In this document: in pieces, positions 48,260 to 61,062 of the stretch
Layout of the letters: every line of letters starts with the position of its first letter
How positions within the stretch are numbered: position 1 is the first letter of the stretch
Assembly: GCA_973895155.1 (NCBI GenBank)
Contig: OZ316893.1
Coordinates: 2,232,001-2,296,000, forward strand
From: Marsupella aquatica
Lineage: Eukaryota > Marchantiophyta
DNA: 64,000 nucleotides
Direction of reading: 5' to 3'
Position numbers and translations under genes: made by a program
The notes under the pieces: generated by a model
The model's input: only the letters and a program-made list of their open reading frames with translations
Told to the model about the DNA's origin: nothing
Databases searched by the model: none

Positions 48260-50100
48260 CAAAGGCAGGTCACTTTGCTCGGTTGCCTCCCGGTGTCATT
48301 TTGTGGAAGTCGACAATGGGAGGCATCGAAGCTCTTCTCCAAAATGCCACCTGGATGTCACTAGAAAAGACCTCAGACAGATACAACCGCGACCAAAAAG
48401 GACCCTCCTTCACGCGTCTTGGCCAGGCCTGACATTGAAAGGTGGGATAGAAAAACCTCGAAGAATGATGGACTCAAGACTCTCACTCTTCTCATATTGG
48501 AGTGCTTTGCCTCTTGACATCTTCGGCTTGGAGTCTGGACGGTGCACTGTGACTGCGAACTCATGAGTGCCTCAACTCCGGGACCACCTGCTTCTGTTAC
48601 CAGTTGGCTCTTTTCGTCCAGTAGCTCCAGAATGATCCTTGTGGTGGGTGGAAGGCTTCAATGGCTTGTTCCAGACAATGAGTTGACGTAATAGGAAAGC
48701 TATGCAGTCCGAGAGAACAGAGCATGATGAAGTTCCTTATGACAACGTATCTCGGCCGTCAACACTACAGCACCCAACACTACATTACCTACTGTGCACA
48801 TTACTGAAGACAAAATCTTATGATCCGAGCGCACTTTCCAGTAAACACGGTGACAGATGAGGTTTCCCATTTCAATTTCAGAGCGAATATTTGACCTTCT
48901 CTTCCACTTGGAATCCTAGGACTGCACTATTCGAGAACTTCCAGGGTGATGTGAGGGTTTCCCGTAATACCGGGACATTGACAATCTGCACATTTCTTTT
49001 AGGAGTTGTACAGCGGACGACAGGGCATGCGCCTTCATATACCACGGTAGTAACAGGGATGGCTATGAGTCAACAAGCCCCTTGGGTTATTAAACAAGTC
49101 AAAACTGCTCATCATGAGCTTAGACGGTGAGAGAGTAAGTTTCTCGACTTCCACATGAATCTTCCAAATTAGACTCTGGGAGTATCTCTAGGAACCCAGA
49201 TTCATCTTGAAGGCGCTTGGACCTGGCCAGGTCAAAGTCCAAAGAGCTGACGGACCCACTCAGATCATACTCGGGTTTGCGGGCTGGGTTACCAAAGTGG
49301 GTTGAAGGGAAATTGCCGGGACAGAGTCCAGAACCACGGTGCGACTCTCACTCAAGTGAACCACATCCTCTCAGATCAAGAACAAAACCAGACAAGTCGA
49401 AATCAAAACCATAAACTGAGAGCGGAGATGTACATATATAACACAGTATAAACACGATTAGGAACATTACAGTGAGCTCTCTTGGGAGTTACATTTCGCA
49501 ATAGGCTATCGTATCTTGCAGGTGATACACTACGCGATGGTTAACGGAGTCCAAGAGTCGACAACAAATTGAAACAGTGCATGTTATCAGAGCCAAGGTT
49601 CACCACTTGTTCTATCAAAACGTTGGCACACTGTCCAGAATATTGACTACTCCTGGAGTAGTTTAGTGACCATCAGAGTATCGGTTTATTCTCCATATCT
49701 TGCTCGTAGAATCATTACCTAAAATTTCGAATCAAATGACATTATACAATCGGAATAATCCTGACGTAACCTTTACTTATGGACGTCCAACCCTTACAGC
49801 AGAGCTTTGAGATTTTAAAAGGCAACCCTACTTATGTCTAACTCAAAACACTGTGACGGAAGGGCTAATGGTGAAAAGTACCTCCACCAAGAGTGGTCAA
49901 ACGGAAGCAGACCAACACACAAATGTGACCCGGCTTGTTATTGTCTTCAGAACCGGCAAAAGACTCTCACAATCATGCTCTTCCTCTGGCCACCACCAAA
50001 CGCAGGACTCTCACAAATAAACAACCGTTCTACAGAAATGTAGGGTCCCAGAGAGCTTCGTCGTTTGGGATTGGGCGCATAAGCACCCTTCCGAACGATG
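48260..50100. other. no gene recognised; possible Copia trace near 49580
   Basis: Scattered short frames only. TTATCAGAGCCAAGG at about 49583 resembles a methionine-tRNA primer site after a CA, but no LTR was demonstrated. A minus-strand AATAAA near 49690 could end the chitinase-like transcript. Confidence 0.3.
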
Positions 50101-50105
50101 CCACC

Positions 50106-51630
50106 TCATTTCTTCAACACGGCGGTGAAACCTGAAGGGAGCATACCCTGAGTTCCACAGTCGAGGTTGGGCCCAAGGTCAACACCAAGTATTTCACTAG
50201 CAAATTTCGTGTACGTAGAAATGCGATCATCTGCCCTGGGATCATCACCGTGTCCGCACTCAACCTGGCCATTCAAGATATTGATAGTCAGCCCAAACCC
50301 CGCTGAGCGGAAGGCGCCAGTGTCATTAGGTGTCGGCTTCCATTCACCCACCATTACCGAGTGAGCAGACGGGTTGGGGTGCTGAGGGGTGACCCACAAC
50401 CACATTGCAGTTTGCCATGCAACTGTTGCGTTGTTTGCGACTAGGCCGGGATAGTTCAGGAAGTCGTAACCCAAAGCGTTACCTACTGTTCCATAGTTGT
50501 AGTTGAACAACACAGGTAAAGGGCCACGGCCCGAATAGCTTACTCCGTTCACACAGGGATAGCGTGGATCTGGCACACAGTAAATGCTGGTAGGAGAGAG
50601 GTCCTGGTTGTAGCACAATCCCCATGCATATGGTCCACCCAATGACCCAGACCATCCACCTGCAACGAAACCCACAAAGAGTCATCTTCACTGCTGTCCA
50701 TGCAGTACACTTCTCAAGCCAGCTGGGAAAGATGGCAGCGGATACAAGGGAGTATCGATACGACATAAACTTAAGAACATTCCCTTTCCACGTGAGTCCT
50801 CACTATCAACGCAGGCGCAAAAATCACCGTCCAACCCCTGATCTACTGCAACTCAGAAAAGTAAAATTGCAAGCATCTTTCAAGTATCTCTATGGACAAA
50901 ACGTGCGGTTGCGGTTGATCAATTAACATCAATCATTGACTGTGGCCAGCTAAACGTTGTCGTCTCCCTCCCACACATCTGATAAGCTACACTAAATGGG
51001 CATCCTCCAATCGCTCTGCTAAATGTGGCAAAAGACGCTTCTATTTCAAATGTATCTTCCGGTCGCAGATGTTCCTCCTCCTTGTCTCTGTTTCGCAATC
51101 TACAGAATGCAACATATAGGATATGACCCACTCATCGTCGGAGTGTATTGTTCATTCTTCTCGTACTAGATTTCCAAATCCTGTCCATACTTACCACTCC
51201 TTCCATCATCCCTCCCTCCAATCGACCTTTCTAATTCCTGACCACATTAGGCATTCATCCCCTTTAATTCCTCAACAATAATGTCACAGAGTGCAGGCGA
51301 AGAATATTTACAGGATGTCTCGTGGGCACAATGGGCGAGGAAGGCCGAGATTTCACGCTTTTGCGTATCCGAGCCACCCTTCAAAAATAGACCTTGCGCC
51401 TGGAATGTGTCTGCGGCCTGCAAGAACGTCGCGTAGTCATAGAAGCCTTGGGCGTGCGCGAACTGACTATTGATGTTTGGGAAAAAGGAAGCGAAATCAT
51501 CAGCGGTGTAGACCTCCGCGAGCGTCAGGTTATCCTTTCCCAAGCCCGGTCCAACCTGCGACGCGCTCACTTGCAACGCCAACGTGACCGCGACCGCCAG
51601 CCATATAGCGGCAAGGACGGCCTTGCCCAT
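50106..51630 (-). CDS. GH19 chitinase-like protein with altered active site
   Basis: Two exons (51630-51312 and 50659-50106; GTAAAT donor, TTGCAG acceptor, phase 1) encode 290 aa. Residues 1-24 are a signal peptide (AVLAAIWLAVAVTLALQVSA), so the product is secreted. There is no hevein chitin-binding domain, as in class II enzymes. GH19 landmarks are present: AHETS with the catalytic Glu104, GPYAWGLCY, GRGP, NYNYG, a GLTINILNGQVECG segment and LDCG. Differences matter: where barley chitinase has its second catalytic Glu, 22 residues after the first, this protein has Asp126. The usual GRGPIQ(I/L)S reads GRGPLPVL, losing a substrate-binding Gln and Ser. The splice also gives Cys107 for the usual Gly. 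GH19 enzymes cleave chitin in walls. This one may be weak or non-catalytic. The start is the only ATG before the signal peptide. Confidence 0.92.
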
Positions 51631-52389
51631 CTTTTTCCGTTCTCGCTCACCTGGTCCCCACAGTTCCACCACACCCAAACGAGATCATCAGCACCAGACA
51701 TCTAAGCACGCGCCACAACAGTCGCCCGAAGCCAAACATTGCTGCTTCGACTCTCTCCGAACTGTGTGGAGCATTCGACAATGTGGGAGCGGTCTTCAAC
51801 ACTTCCACAGAAAAGCAAGCCAAAATGACGAAACCAGAGCAAAAACTCAAAACGACACCATTTCCAAATGAAACGGACAGGCACACAGAGGTCCAAGACG
51901 ACCTTGAGTAAACTCAAACTTCACAATAAGTCCCCTCTCCCTTCTCCTCCCGACACTCAATGGATCAAATCACAGACAGCCAAGTACACATAACGCGACG
52001 ATGAGGGAGGTGGCCAGATTACTCCACTAACACTGACTCTTGAGAAAGGACCCTCAACGATGTCTCTGGTTGAATCGTCAGCTACACACTACAGCTACCT
52101 CTAGACTACAATGCGCAAATCCACAGTACAACACAGCCACTCTTTCATCAAAATTCCGTCCAGCTTCGAACAAATAGCACCCACCAGAGTGACCGACGCT
52201 GAAAAAGGTTACCTGAGAGAGAGAGAGAGATGGCCAGATTCCTACGATCCAGAGAAGAAACAAGGACCCACAACAATGTCTCAGAACAGGTCGCAGCCTC
52301 TTCAATCCAAGTTGCTCCAAACACAAATGGAACAAATCGTACACACCAGATTGAGAAACGGTGAAATACAGAGAGATACACAAACACAA

Positions 52390-52430
<41 letters not shown>

Positions 52431-54590
52431 CGAGGCTCAAATCAGGGCGCAGACAACTCGAGATTGCAATGCACACAATAGGAGAAGGCGAAGCGAAGAC
52501 AGACCCGAATCCCCAATCGAGTGGAGCTGTGGAGAGAGAAGAGAGGAGACGACGAGCCAACAAAGCTGAACCTGAAGCTGAAGCGCAGTGTGAGACAGCG
52601 CACCTTCAATCAGAGACAGAGGGTGATCCGCAATCAAGCCATTTCCGGACCGACACGGGAAAAGACACGCCATACCCAGTTTGCTGCATTGCCAGCCTGC
52701 CGCCAAACAGGCAATCGTCGGACTGCGACCGAAAGCGAGTCGACGCCCAGCTGCCCCAGTTGCCCCACTCTGCATCAGTGGGAGTCGGGGAGTGGGGGGC
52801 CCCTGCCATCAATCATGCATGCGACCCACAATCAAAGAGGGCCGCGGGGGAAAGGCAGAAATGAATGAGGGCCGTCGGATGCGTGTTGCGGTCCAATTGG
52901 GGGGCGACTGGGAGGGCCCACCGGAATTGCGTCACGGGCCAATAAGTGAGACGCTTTTTTTGGAAGCGTTCCTCTGGTCGGACTCTTTTCTTTCTCCCTG
53001 AAGGAAAGCCCCCATCTATAGTATGGACTACCATAGTGCTCGGGACAAAACAAATCACCTACTGTACTTTAGGGGAGCTATTTTGCAAATTATTTTTTGG
53101 GTATGGATACTTGGCGGTGACGCATTGAGGCTAGCTTGAATGCCAGAGGATAATTATTTTCTATCCTGATACTTTTTCATGTAAAATTTGAGTACTCTTG
53201 TGTAATTCCGGGAACCGTTGGACTCGATCCATTTCTTATATGATTTGCAATCGTAGTGTATATTCATGATCCACTCTGTAGGGTGAAATAATGGACGTGA
53301 ATTTCTCTGGTAACAGAATATATATATGAGTAGAGACCAGCATGAGGAGTCTGGGTAATGGGAGCCCTCCCTGTGCATATGTCTTCAAACTGGTAGACAC
53401 AAAGGTTGGATCTGGAGGTGTGGATAGACACACTTGAATCAAATCATAGTGTAACAAAATTGGGGCAAAGTACTCTGGAAAACTGCAAATAGTGTCATGG
53501 GCGTATATTTTAATGTTTGGTTTTGTGTAATCACATTCTGTGAGTCTATCCAAGCACCTTCTCAACCTTTCTGTCCATCGAGCTTTTCTTTTTCTTTTTC
53601 TTTCTTTTTCTCCTCTCCTCCTTGTTTCAACATCATTCAACCACAATCTCAATCAGCCACACCATCCACTCTTTTCACAATCTCCATCCACCATCCACCA
53701 TCTCCCTCCACTTTGGATTCCAGCTCTCTTTGGCCCCTCTCCCTCTTTTCACCCTGCTCCAGCTTTCTATTCCAACTCTCTTTTGCCCTCTCCCACTCCC
53801 CTCACACCTCCAACTTGCGACTTCAATTCTCTTCTCTTCTCTCTCACTTTCCCTCCTCCACAACTTTTGATTCCAACTCTCGTTTGCTTCCTCCCTACCC
53901 CCTCTCTTCTTCTAACTTGGGAGCCTGTTGTCCACACTTACTATTGTAAATGAACATTTGTTATACATGAGTATAATACGCCCAAAATAACAATAATAAT
54001 ATTTAGTTCGTGTGTATATGTGGGGGGAGGGGTCTAAGATTTGCTCTAGCCATGTACAGCAAATAAAGGGTGGTTATGGTGAACAGGTGCTATCCATATA
54101 AACAGGAATGCTTGTGTACTATTTATTACTGCTAGTTCTGTGGCTGGTCCATGTTTTTGGAGGGAAAGCGCCACTTCCCCTGCTAATAAAGTTGTCCCAT
54201 TGATTGGCATAGGACTTGTACCACATCCACTGTTTTCCTTGTGGGCACCATGCAACACTCCAGCTCAGGGGGCCTTTACAAGAATAGAGGCCAGTTTTTT
54301 TTTTCTTTCTTTCTGTGTCTGAGATGTGATCCTAGCCATTCAAATGTGGAGACAAGCCTGACTTCACTTTGCTTGAGTTTGTGGGCACAATCTGTCATTG
54401 GCCATTCTAGTCACATGCTAGTGGGACCCTTGTTGCTTCTTTGTTTGCTGATGTGAACGTTTTTTATTCTTTCCAAAAACGGAGTGGGGGCCTAAGTATT
54501 TGGGCAAGGTTTCATGCGCCCAGAGTGAGGAGTATAGATGTGCTGTCCTAATGTTTGAGCGAATAGATTACAAAAATTTACATTGGGATT
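51631..54590. other. intergenic, with simple repeats
   Basis: This holds the presumed promoter of the minus-strand chitinase-like gene. GA repeats lie at 52214-52230 and 52394-52426, and a pyrimidine-rich stretch at about 53560-53900 gives long meaningless Ser/Pro/Leu frames. No gene was recognised. Confidence 0.5.
52394..52426 (+). repeat. (GA)n microsatellite
   Basis: About 16 uninterrupted GA units follow a CACAAACACA stretch, roughly 770 bp upstream of the chitinase-like start codon. Confidence 0.95.
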
Positions 54591-54598
54591 CTCCTGAA

Positions 54599-54815
54599 GC
54601 TCACATTGGTTTTCGCGATTATCCTCACGCTCACATTGGTTTTCGCGATTATCCTGATGCTCACATTGGCTTTCTTACGATTATCTTCAAAAGCTCGCAT
54701 TTGTTTTCGCGATTCCTCTGAAGGCTCGCATTGGTTTTCGCGATTACTCTGAAGGCTCGCATTGGTTTTCGCGATTCCAGTGAAGCTCGCAGTGGTTTCG
54801 TGATTCTCACGGTGC
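54599..54815 (+). repeat. minisatellite of 30-34 bp, seven units
   Basis: Units start with GCTC at 54599, 54629, 54659, 54693, 54724, 54755 and 54785. The core is GCTCGCATTGGTTTTCGCGA, followed by TT and a short variable end. The first three share CACATTGG, the last four CGCA. It lies about 630 bp before the TFB2 start codon. Confidence 0.92.
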
Positions 54816-55445
54816 TTTCAAACTCTTCCTAACGAATGCTCTGATGTTCTTCACGAATGGTCTCCGCCGTGCACGGTGCAACAATGGAAGAAGGTCTGGA
54901 CTAAAGTACTCGAAGAGCTGAGGGAAACTCGGATGAGAAAAGAGGAAGAGAACGAGATCTCCTACCCCGAAAGCACTCACATTACAAGAAATGTCAATGG
55001 CGATGCTCAGAGGGTCTAGGATACACGCAGATTCGACGGCCGACCATGGGACCCGTCAGAAATCTCGCAATAGAGAAAGTCAGCTTGAATGTTGAGGCAG
55101 AAAGAATGAATGAATGAAGCCTCTTGTGGCAGCACCATCTGTAGGGATACTTGATTTCCAATTTGATCTGCCAAGCTCTTGCTTGAGTTCGAATGTATCA
55201 AGATTGTGGGTGCAGTAACGGAGTGTTGTATTCTCTCTAGAGCCGTCAGCATTATGTGCAACTCAAATGGGGATCACCCGGCGAGGTCACTCAGCGGCCG
55301 TTTATTAGTGCCTTCCGGTATTCGGAGAGCGTTTGCATCAGCTGTGCGAATTGATGCTGAATTGGATTTAGTTGGGTAAAAGCTTGCGAGATCAACCAAA
55401 CGTTTCCGTTCCTCTTTGATTTGGCGTGCAATCTGAGAAGAGAAA

Positions 55446-58400
55446 ATGGTGAAGGTTAGATTCGTGTCGCGCTTGGATAATTTCATGGACATGGTTGCAG
55501 CGCTCCCGGCAGCCAAACTCGACGACCTCTACGACAGCCCCTGGACGTGCCAGGCTGTCGTGCGGTACGTGGATTTCCATCTCTCTGCTCGCTCGTCAAT
55601 GCCGCAGCGTTTTTCCAACGTGTTCTAATTTTACATGGTGTGATTACAGCCATTGAGTTTTGCGTCGAGTTGCTTTCAATTTTATGATCAACCCTAAATC
55701 CCTTGAGAGTGGCTATATTCTGAAATGTGTCAAGATGGATTCTGAATTCATCATTTTTACCAAGAAGTGTAATGCAATTTTTGTGTTTCTCGTTCTGAAA
55801 CTCAAGACTTCATTTAGAAAACCTCTGACTTTCGGAATGCCAGCTGGAGAAGTGCCACACTCATTGCAAGTTATGAAGGGACCTGGCTGGTCTTTGATAT
55901 CCACATCCTAAACCTTTTTCAAACCATCTTTTCTCACTCAGAAAATTCATTTCTCTATCCTTTAGTGCATTATGTAAGGCAAGTCGGGAGTACCTGATAT
56001 CTAGAATCCCGACATGGTTTTTGAATCGCTGGACGATCACTTTGCACCTCTGCAATTTAGAGACAAAACCAGAGAAATCCAGAGCACCTGAAAACCTGGA
56101 CGTTACACCATAGTAACAATTATTTGCCTGGGGCAAACGGGTTGAACCACAATAGATCTAGAGTAAGATCCTGTAGCCGGGAGAGGAGTACTGACTCCTT
56201 TGTCATGTAGCGTGAAAGGCATGGAGCTGAACCAGAAAAGATGAAACCGAAAAGGAAAGACATTTTGGCATGTGGTAAGATTGCGCAAGGGGTTTCTCAT
56301 ACCCATGGCGACAGAGTGAAGCTCAATCCGATAAGTTTATAAGGAAGAAGTGTTCTCGCACCTTAGCCTTAGCTTTGTTGAAGTACTCCTGAATTCGTTA
56401 TGATCAAAAGATATGTTGGGTTTCGTTCTTGACATGGGTGACTTTCCTGCAGGTCACTTCCACCTCTGTCAAAGCAGTACGTGCTACGACTTTTGCATGT
56501 TGAGGCACCCCTGTCAAGTAAATTAATGCAGGATTGGGCTTTGACTGATGCTCTTACAAAACATAAAGTTGCGATGGACAAACTCGAGCACTTGCGAGTT
56601 ATAATAGAGTCGACAGAAAGGTTACTACATTTCTGTGCCCCTTTTTTATGAAGTTTTTTGTGCACCCTTTGGTTGCCACTTGCTGATGAAAATCGTAACC
56701 CCGTCCTCAATGGCCAAGCTTGCACTGAAAGCAATTTTACGTGGTTGCAGGAAGAAAGAAGCGACATACAAGCTGAACCCGAAATTGCAGAAGCAGTTGA
56801 GAGAAGTGTTGAGAACAGGGTGAGTCTTCCGTGCATTCCTTCTTCAACTTAGTTATCGTCAGCTGGACCTTTTGGGATTTAGTTCTTCCAGCCCTCTGTC
56901 AATCAATACTGCCGGATTAGCTGAGTTCTATAAATTTTACATCCTGTATTTAGCTATCTGGTGGATGCGCAATTTTGGAATAGTACTTACGAACCAGACT
57001 TTTAAACTTTAAAGACAAGTAAGAGAGGCATATTTACAGGGTGTCAGATTCGTCTTGATTCAGGGGTGGTGTCCCTAGAGAGTCCATGCCCGCAAATTTT
57101 GCTGCAAGAGTTCCTTCTTTAGTGGATTTGGAAAACTATGCCACAAAGCAGTGGGAGGTGAATTCTGGTCCCTCTTCTAATGCATTGGCGAACTGCTTTT
57201 AAGCTCTCGTAAGCCCTGTGGATATCAGAGTTGTATGTGCGTTGTAGATGCCAGCCCCACGTTGCGATATGAGTTCGTCACTGCATCATGGGTTTGTACA
57301 AACATTCTAGACTTAGTCTTGTTTACGACCTTTCTTGTCATCATTTCTCAATGACCTCTGGAAAGTAGGTTTTGGACCACATCGAGATATAAGAGCACAT
57401 CTTACGGCCGTTGAAGGTACATCTGGCTGATGGAGCCTTTGTTGGATGGACATCTGCCAGGCGGTTCTGCTGCAACTTGTGAGTTCTGCGTTTGCCGAAG
57501 CTCCTGCTACTCCCATGAATTCCTCCCTGCTAGAAACATTTAAACGCGCGGGCCTTCTGACTGCCAAGTGAGTGAGTCATTATCTCGAAGTCAAGATTAT
57601 GCAGTGGTTTCATTTCGTCGGATCAAATTTTGGGTCTTTCCATTCTTTTGTTTTGTACGATAAAATCTGCAACTTGTGTTGATTGTCTCTGCTCCTTAGC
57701 AGAACATTACTTGAGACAGCAGTGTCAAGCAAAATGGTACCTCCAATCAAGTATATTAGCTGAAACTGATCCAGTCCAGTGTTTGGTGACAGAGGAAAAG
57801 AGCCACCAAGAATAACCGATGCCGGTTTTCAATTTTTGGTAGGTTTCAAATCTTGACTTAAGAATGTTTTCATAATTATTTTTTTCAGTTCGTGGGTCAG
57901 TCGCTCTCATTGAGTGAAGTATGATTCTGAACTTTCGATCACTCATGATGTTTGCAGTTGATGGACACGAATTCTCAACTCTGGCAGATTGTGAAAGAAT
58001 ATGTCGTTTCTGCAGAGGTATGGCGTGGTACCTAAAATTGATGTATAACAGCCAATTTGACAGTGTGCCATCAAAATAAAAGGATGCTTGTTTGTTGCAG
58101 TCCTGAAGGAGGATTTACAAGTGGTGGAGTTCAGTCCCTTTGAGGAGTTTGTATTTGCTGAGTCTGATGTTTGTCCTCACCTTCCTGCTATTGCCTTCAT
58201 GTACATTAGGAGTTGGAGCTGCTGTCACGACTGTTAAGTTTAAGTAAGAGACTTGGAGAAAACACACGCTAATTGCAAGAATGCCTCTAACAGGAAACAG
58301 GGATGGACAGTGCAGAGCTTATTAGCTTTCTGCTGGAGCTCGGTTTCCTTCGCGTTGGTGAGGTACAAAATCCTCTAACTGCTATGAAATATAGTGCGAG

Positions 58401-61062
58401 CTAGCAAGAGCTGCTTTGCCCGTTGTTGTTTTGAGGATGAGGTCAGTTCGATGTCCCGTTGAGTTTGACGATTGTGGCCTCTGTGCACAAGCGGAACGCT
58501 TCCAATTGACATCCCTTCCAATTTTTTATGGCAGCCCTACAATTTCAACACTCTTTCAGGGGAGCAACAAAAAGTAATTAAGGAGTTAGCTGCCTTGGGC
58601 CTACTGCAGATGCAATCGGTCAGTCGACTGTATTTTAAACTATGCCTGCCTGCATAGCAATTGATGGTTTAAAGCGAAGAGTGATGGTCTTTGCAAGGAA
58701 CTGAAAGAGTGGTTTCCACAAAGGTTCCTGTGAATATTAGAAACCTATAAACGTAAATATCTTCAGCAGGATTAGGGGATCCCTATTCGCCTCCAATTGT
58801 CGCGACAGAATTAGTCTTTTGGTTTGGGAGCAAAAAAGAAGAAGGAAAAGGGGGTAGGTGGGTTGGGGAGCCAGGTTTGAGGGTGAACAGATGAGCAAGA
58901 AAGAGAAGAGGAAAGCTGAGTCGACTGTTTTGTTTTCGATCCAGGGAACCAGAGACCGGTGGTTTGTACCCACAAAACTGGCAGCTAACCTTTCAGCAAG
59001 TATTGCGGATTCCTCTACAGTACAAGCGGGAGAGGTGAGCCCAATATTTTATCTCAATTGTTCTGCTGCTCTTGATTTCTCAAGCCAAAGGAGAGTTTTC
59101 TGTAGTCTTCATGCATCACAACTTGCTGCAAGACTTTTGGTTTTGGATTTAAATGGATTAGCAATTCATTTATTTATCGGAGTCTTCCAATATTGCTGGC
59201 CTACTGGAAGAACTTCACTCTCTAGATCTATACTTGTCTGAAACCGTTGTGTGCAATGGAACTGCGAAGGCAAATGTAGGGCTTATCTTTACTGTGGATG
59301 CCAAATGTTTCTGTATCATGATTGGGTGTATGAGATCCCTCCAGGGTTTTATAATGGTGGAAACCAACTTCAGGGTTTACGCTTACACGAGTTCCAAACT
59401 TCAGTCGGAGATACTAAGACTCTTTGTGCGGTAGGTTGATATTTGTTCACTCTAAATGAATGCATTTCAGTGTTATGTCACTTGGGCAATAAGTGCAGAG
59501 GACTTGACTCATATATTTAGGAGAGAGGATTAAAATATCTAAGCTCCTTTGAGAGTCCTGTGAAAAGTGCTACTTGTTCTGTTTCTTTTGAAGGATGTCA
59601 ACACAGACAATTAATGCTGCAGCTCTCTTAGCTCAAGATCACTCCGAGCAGGCGTCACTACTCATTGACGGATTTAGAATTAGTTTTGCCGTTAATGTGA
59701 TGAAAAATCTCCTTGCGACTTACTGGGTTTGGCGTCTGGGTGATGCCACTGTTGATGCAGACTGGAATATCAGCTACCCAATATTGTTGTGGGGTCTTTG
59801 ACAAAAGATAGTTTGAATACGGCATTTGCCAGTGGCATCTCTTCTGACCAGGTATTGCAAAAGTTGACAAATTTATAGTCTCATTTTACTTTCACCTTGT
59901 TGATATATTGTCGCCCAAAGTTTAGTGTCTCAGGCATTTAACAAGACATACATGTGTGGATGCAGATAGTCTCGTTTTTGTCAAAGCACGCTCACCCCCA
60001 TGCTGCAAAGAAGACACCTGTGGTTCCCGAGACTGTCACAGACCAGGTAAAATCAATGCATTGAAATGTCGGGACTGGCTGATCTTTAATGGAATGTGTG
60101 AGACTTTTTTTCAAAAGCCGCGAATCAGTCATTTTTCTTTGCATTCTGAGTTTGTGGTAATCGTTAAGGATCATGCCCGGTCGACCGATAGTCATAATGT
60201 GGCAGAGGCGTTAGCCATGTTTTGGCTCCTTCCAACGAAGCTCACCAGTTGTTCCTGGCCAGTTGCGAAGTGCTTTTCCAGTATTCTTATGTCAGAGTCA
60301 GAGTTGCTGAAACAAGCAAAGGCCCTAATAGTTATTCGTTGCAAGCAGATCCGATTGTGGGAAAATGATCGAAATCGAGTGCAAATGGCTTCAGCATACA
60401 TATACAAGGATTTCTCTTCCGTGGTCTGTAAATCTTTTCTGATCTCCGAAGTTCCAACTTCATGATAGAAATAGAAATCTGACGAACCGCTTGTTCAGTA
60501 GAAGGCATTTCAATAGCTTTTGGAGCTGAACTTCAATCTTCCTGTTCTCTTCATAGTATCAAGTGTAGCTGTATTTTACCAGTACGGTTTTTGCCCTTAT
60601 TGGGCCTCTGCTTTTGGCAATCATGCGAGTCTTTCAAAAAATGAATGATATTCTTATGAGCCGAGGGAAATCTAATTTCTGAGTCCAAGGGCCAGAAAAA
60701 ATTCTACGTGTTCAACGAATGTTGAACAGGATTGAGATGCAAGGCCAGCCTAAATGGGCTTTTACGTGACCAAGGTCATATAAGCAGGGTTTAATCACAT
60801 AAGTGCTTCCCGTTAAAGTGGTGTCCATTGATCTGTCTGACATCCACGTGCAGTATTGTTAACGTCTTCAAACGTCCAAAAATGTGGATGTGTCGTGGTT
60901 GCGTTTCAGGAAACGTTCGAAGCTGTTCTCCAGTTTGCCAAAGACATAGGTGGGCTTCTATGGGACGATGCATCGACTCAGAAGGTTGTTGTAATGACTG
61001 AAAGACATGAAGAAATGCGGAATTTTATTCGCAGGCAAAACACCCAGCCACAGCGGAGATGA
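55446..61062 (+). CDS. TFB2: General transcription factor TFIIH subunit 4 (p52/TFB2)
   Basis: Fifteen exons encode 463 aa, the usual length of the family (about 460): 55446-55564, 56453-56620, 56751-56819, 57064-57157, 57461-57567, 57793-57838, 57958-58017, 58294-58362, 58535-58618, 58945-59034, 59345-59430, 59761-59851, 59966-60046, 60349-60423 and 60910-61062. All are in phase. Family phrases occur in order: FMDMVAALPAAKLDDLYDSP, SLPPLSKQYVLRLLHVEAP, DALTKHKVAMDKL, ITDAGFQFL, MDTNSQLWQIVKEYV, AELISFLLELGF, RWFVPTKLAANLS, GFIMVETNFRVYAYT and LPNIVVGSLTKDSL. Residues 389-463 form the C-terminal domain, ending GGLLWDD and a basic tail; in other species it binds the small subunit TFB5/p8. TFB2 sits in core TFIIH, anchors and stimulates the XPB helicase, and serves promoter opening and nucleotide-excision repair. 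One donor (GTCTGT after exon 14) is unusual. Confidence 0.95.

Noticed and set aside
48585-48600. CTGGTAACAG on the minus strand as a retrotransposon primer site
   Set aside because: It differs from the usual methionine-tRNA site, and no LTR edge or coding remnant adjoins it.
52078-52569. Ser/Leu- and Arg/Glu-rich ORFs of 152-161 codons on both strands
   Set aside because: They are produced by the GA repeats at 52214 and 52394; the two strands mirror each other.
53497-53953. Three overlapping plus-strand ORFs of 82-150 codons
   Set aside because: They come from one pyrimidine-rich stretch and encode only Ser/Pro/Leu/Phe low-complexity peptides in every frame.
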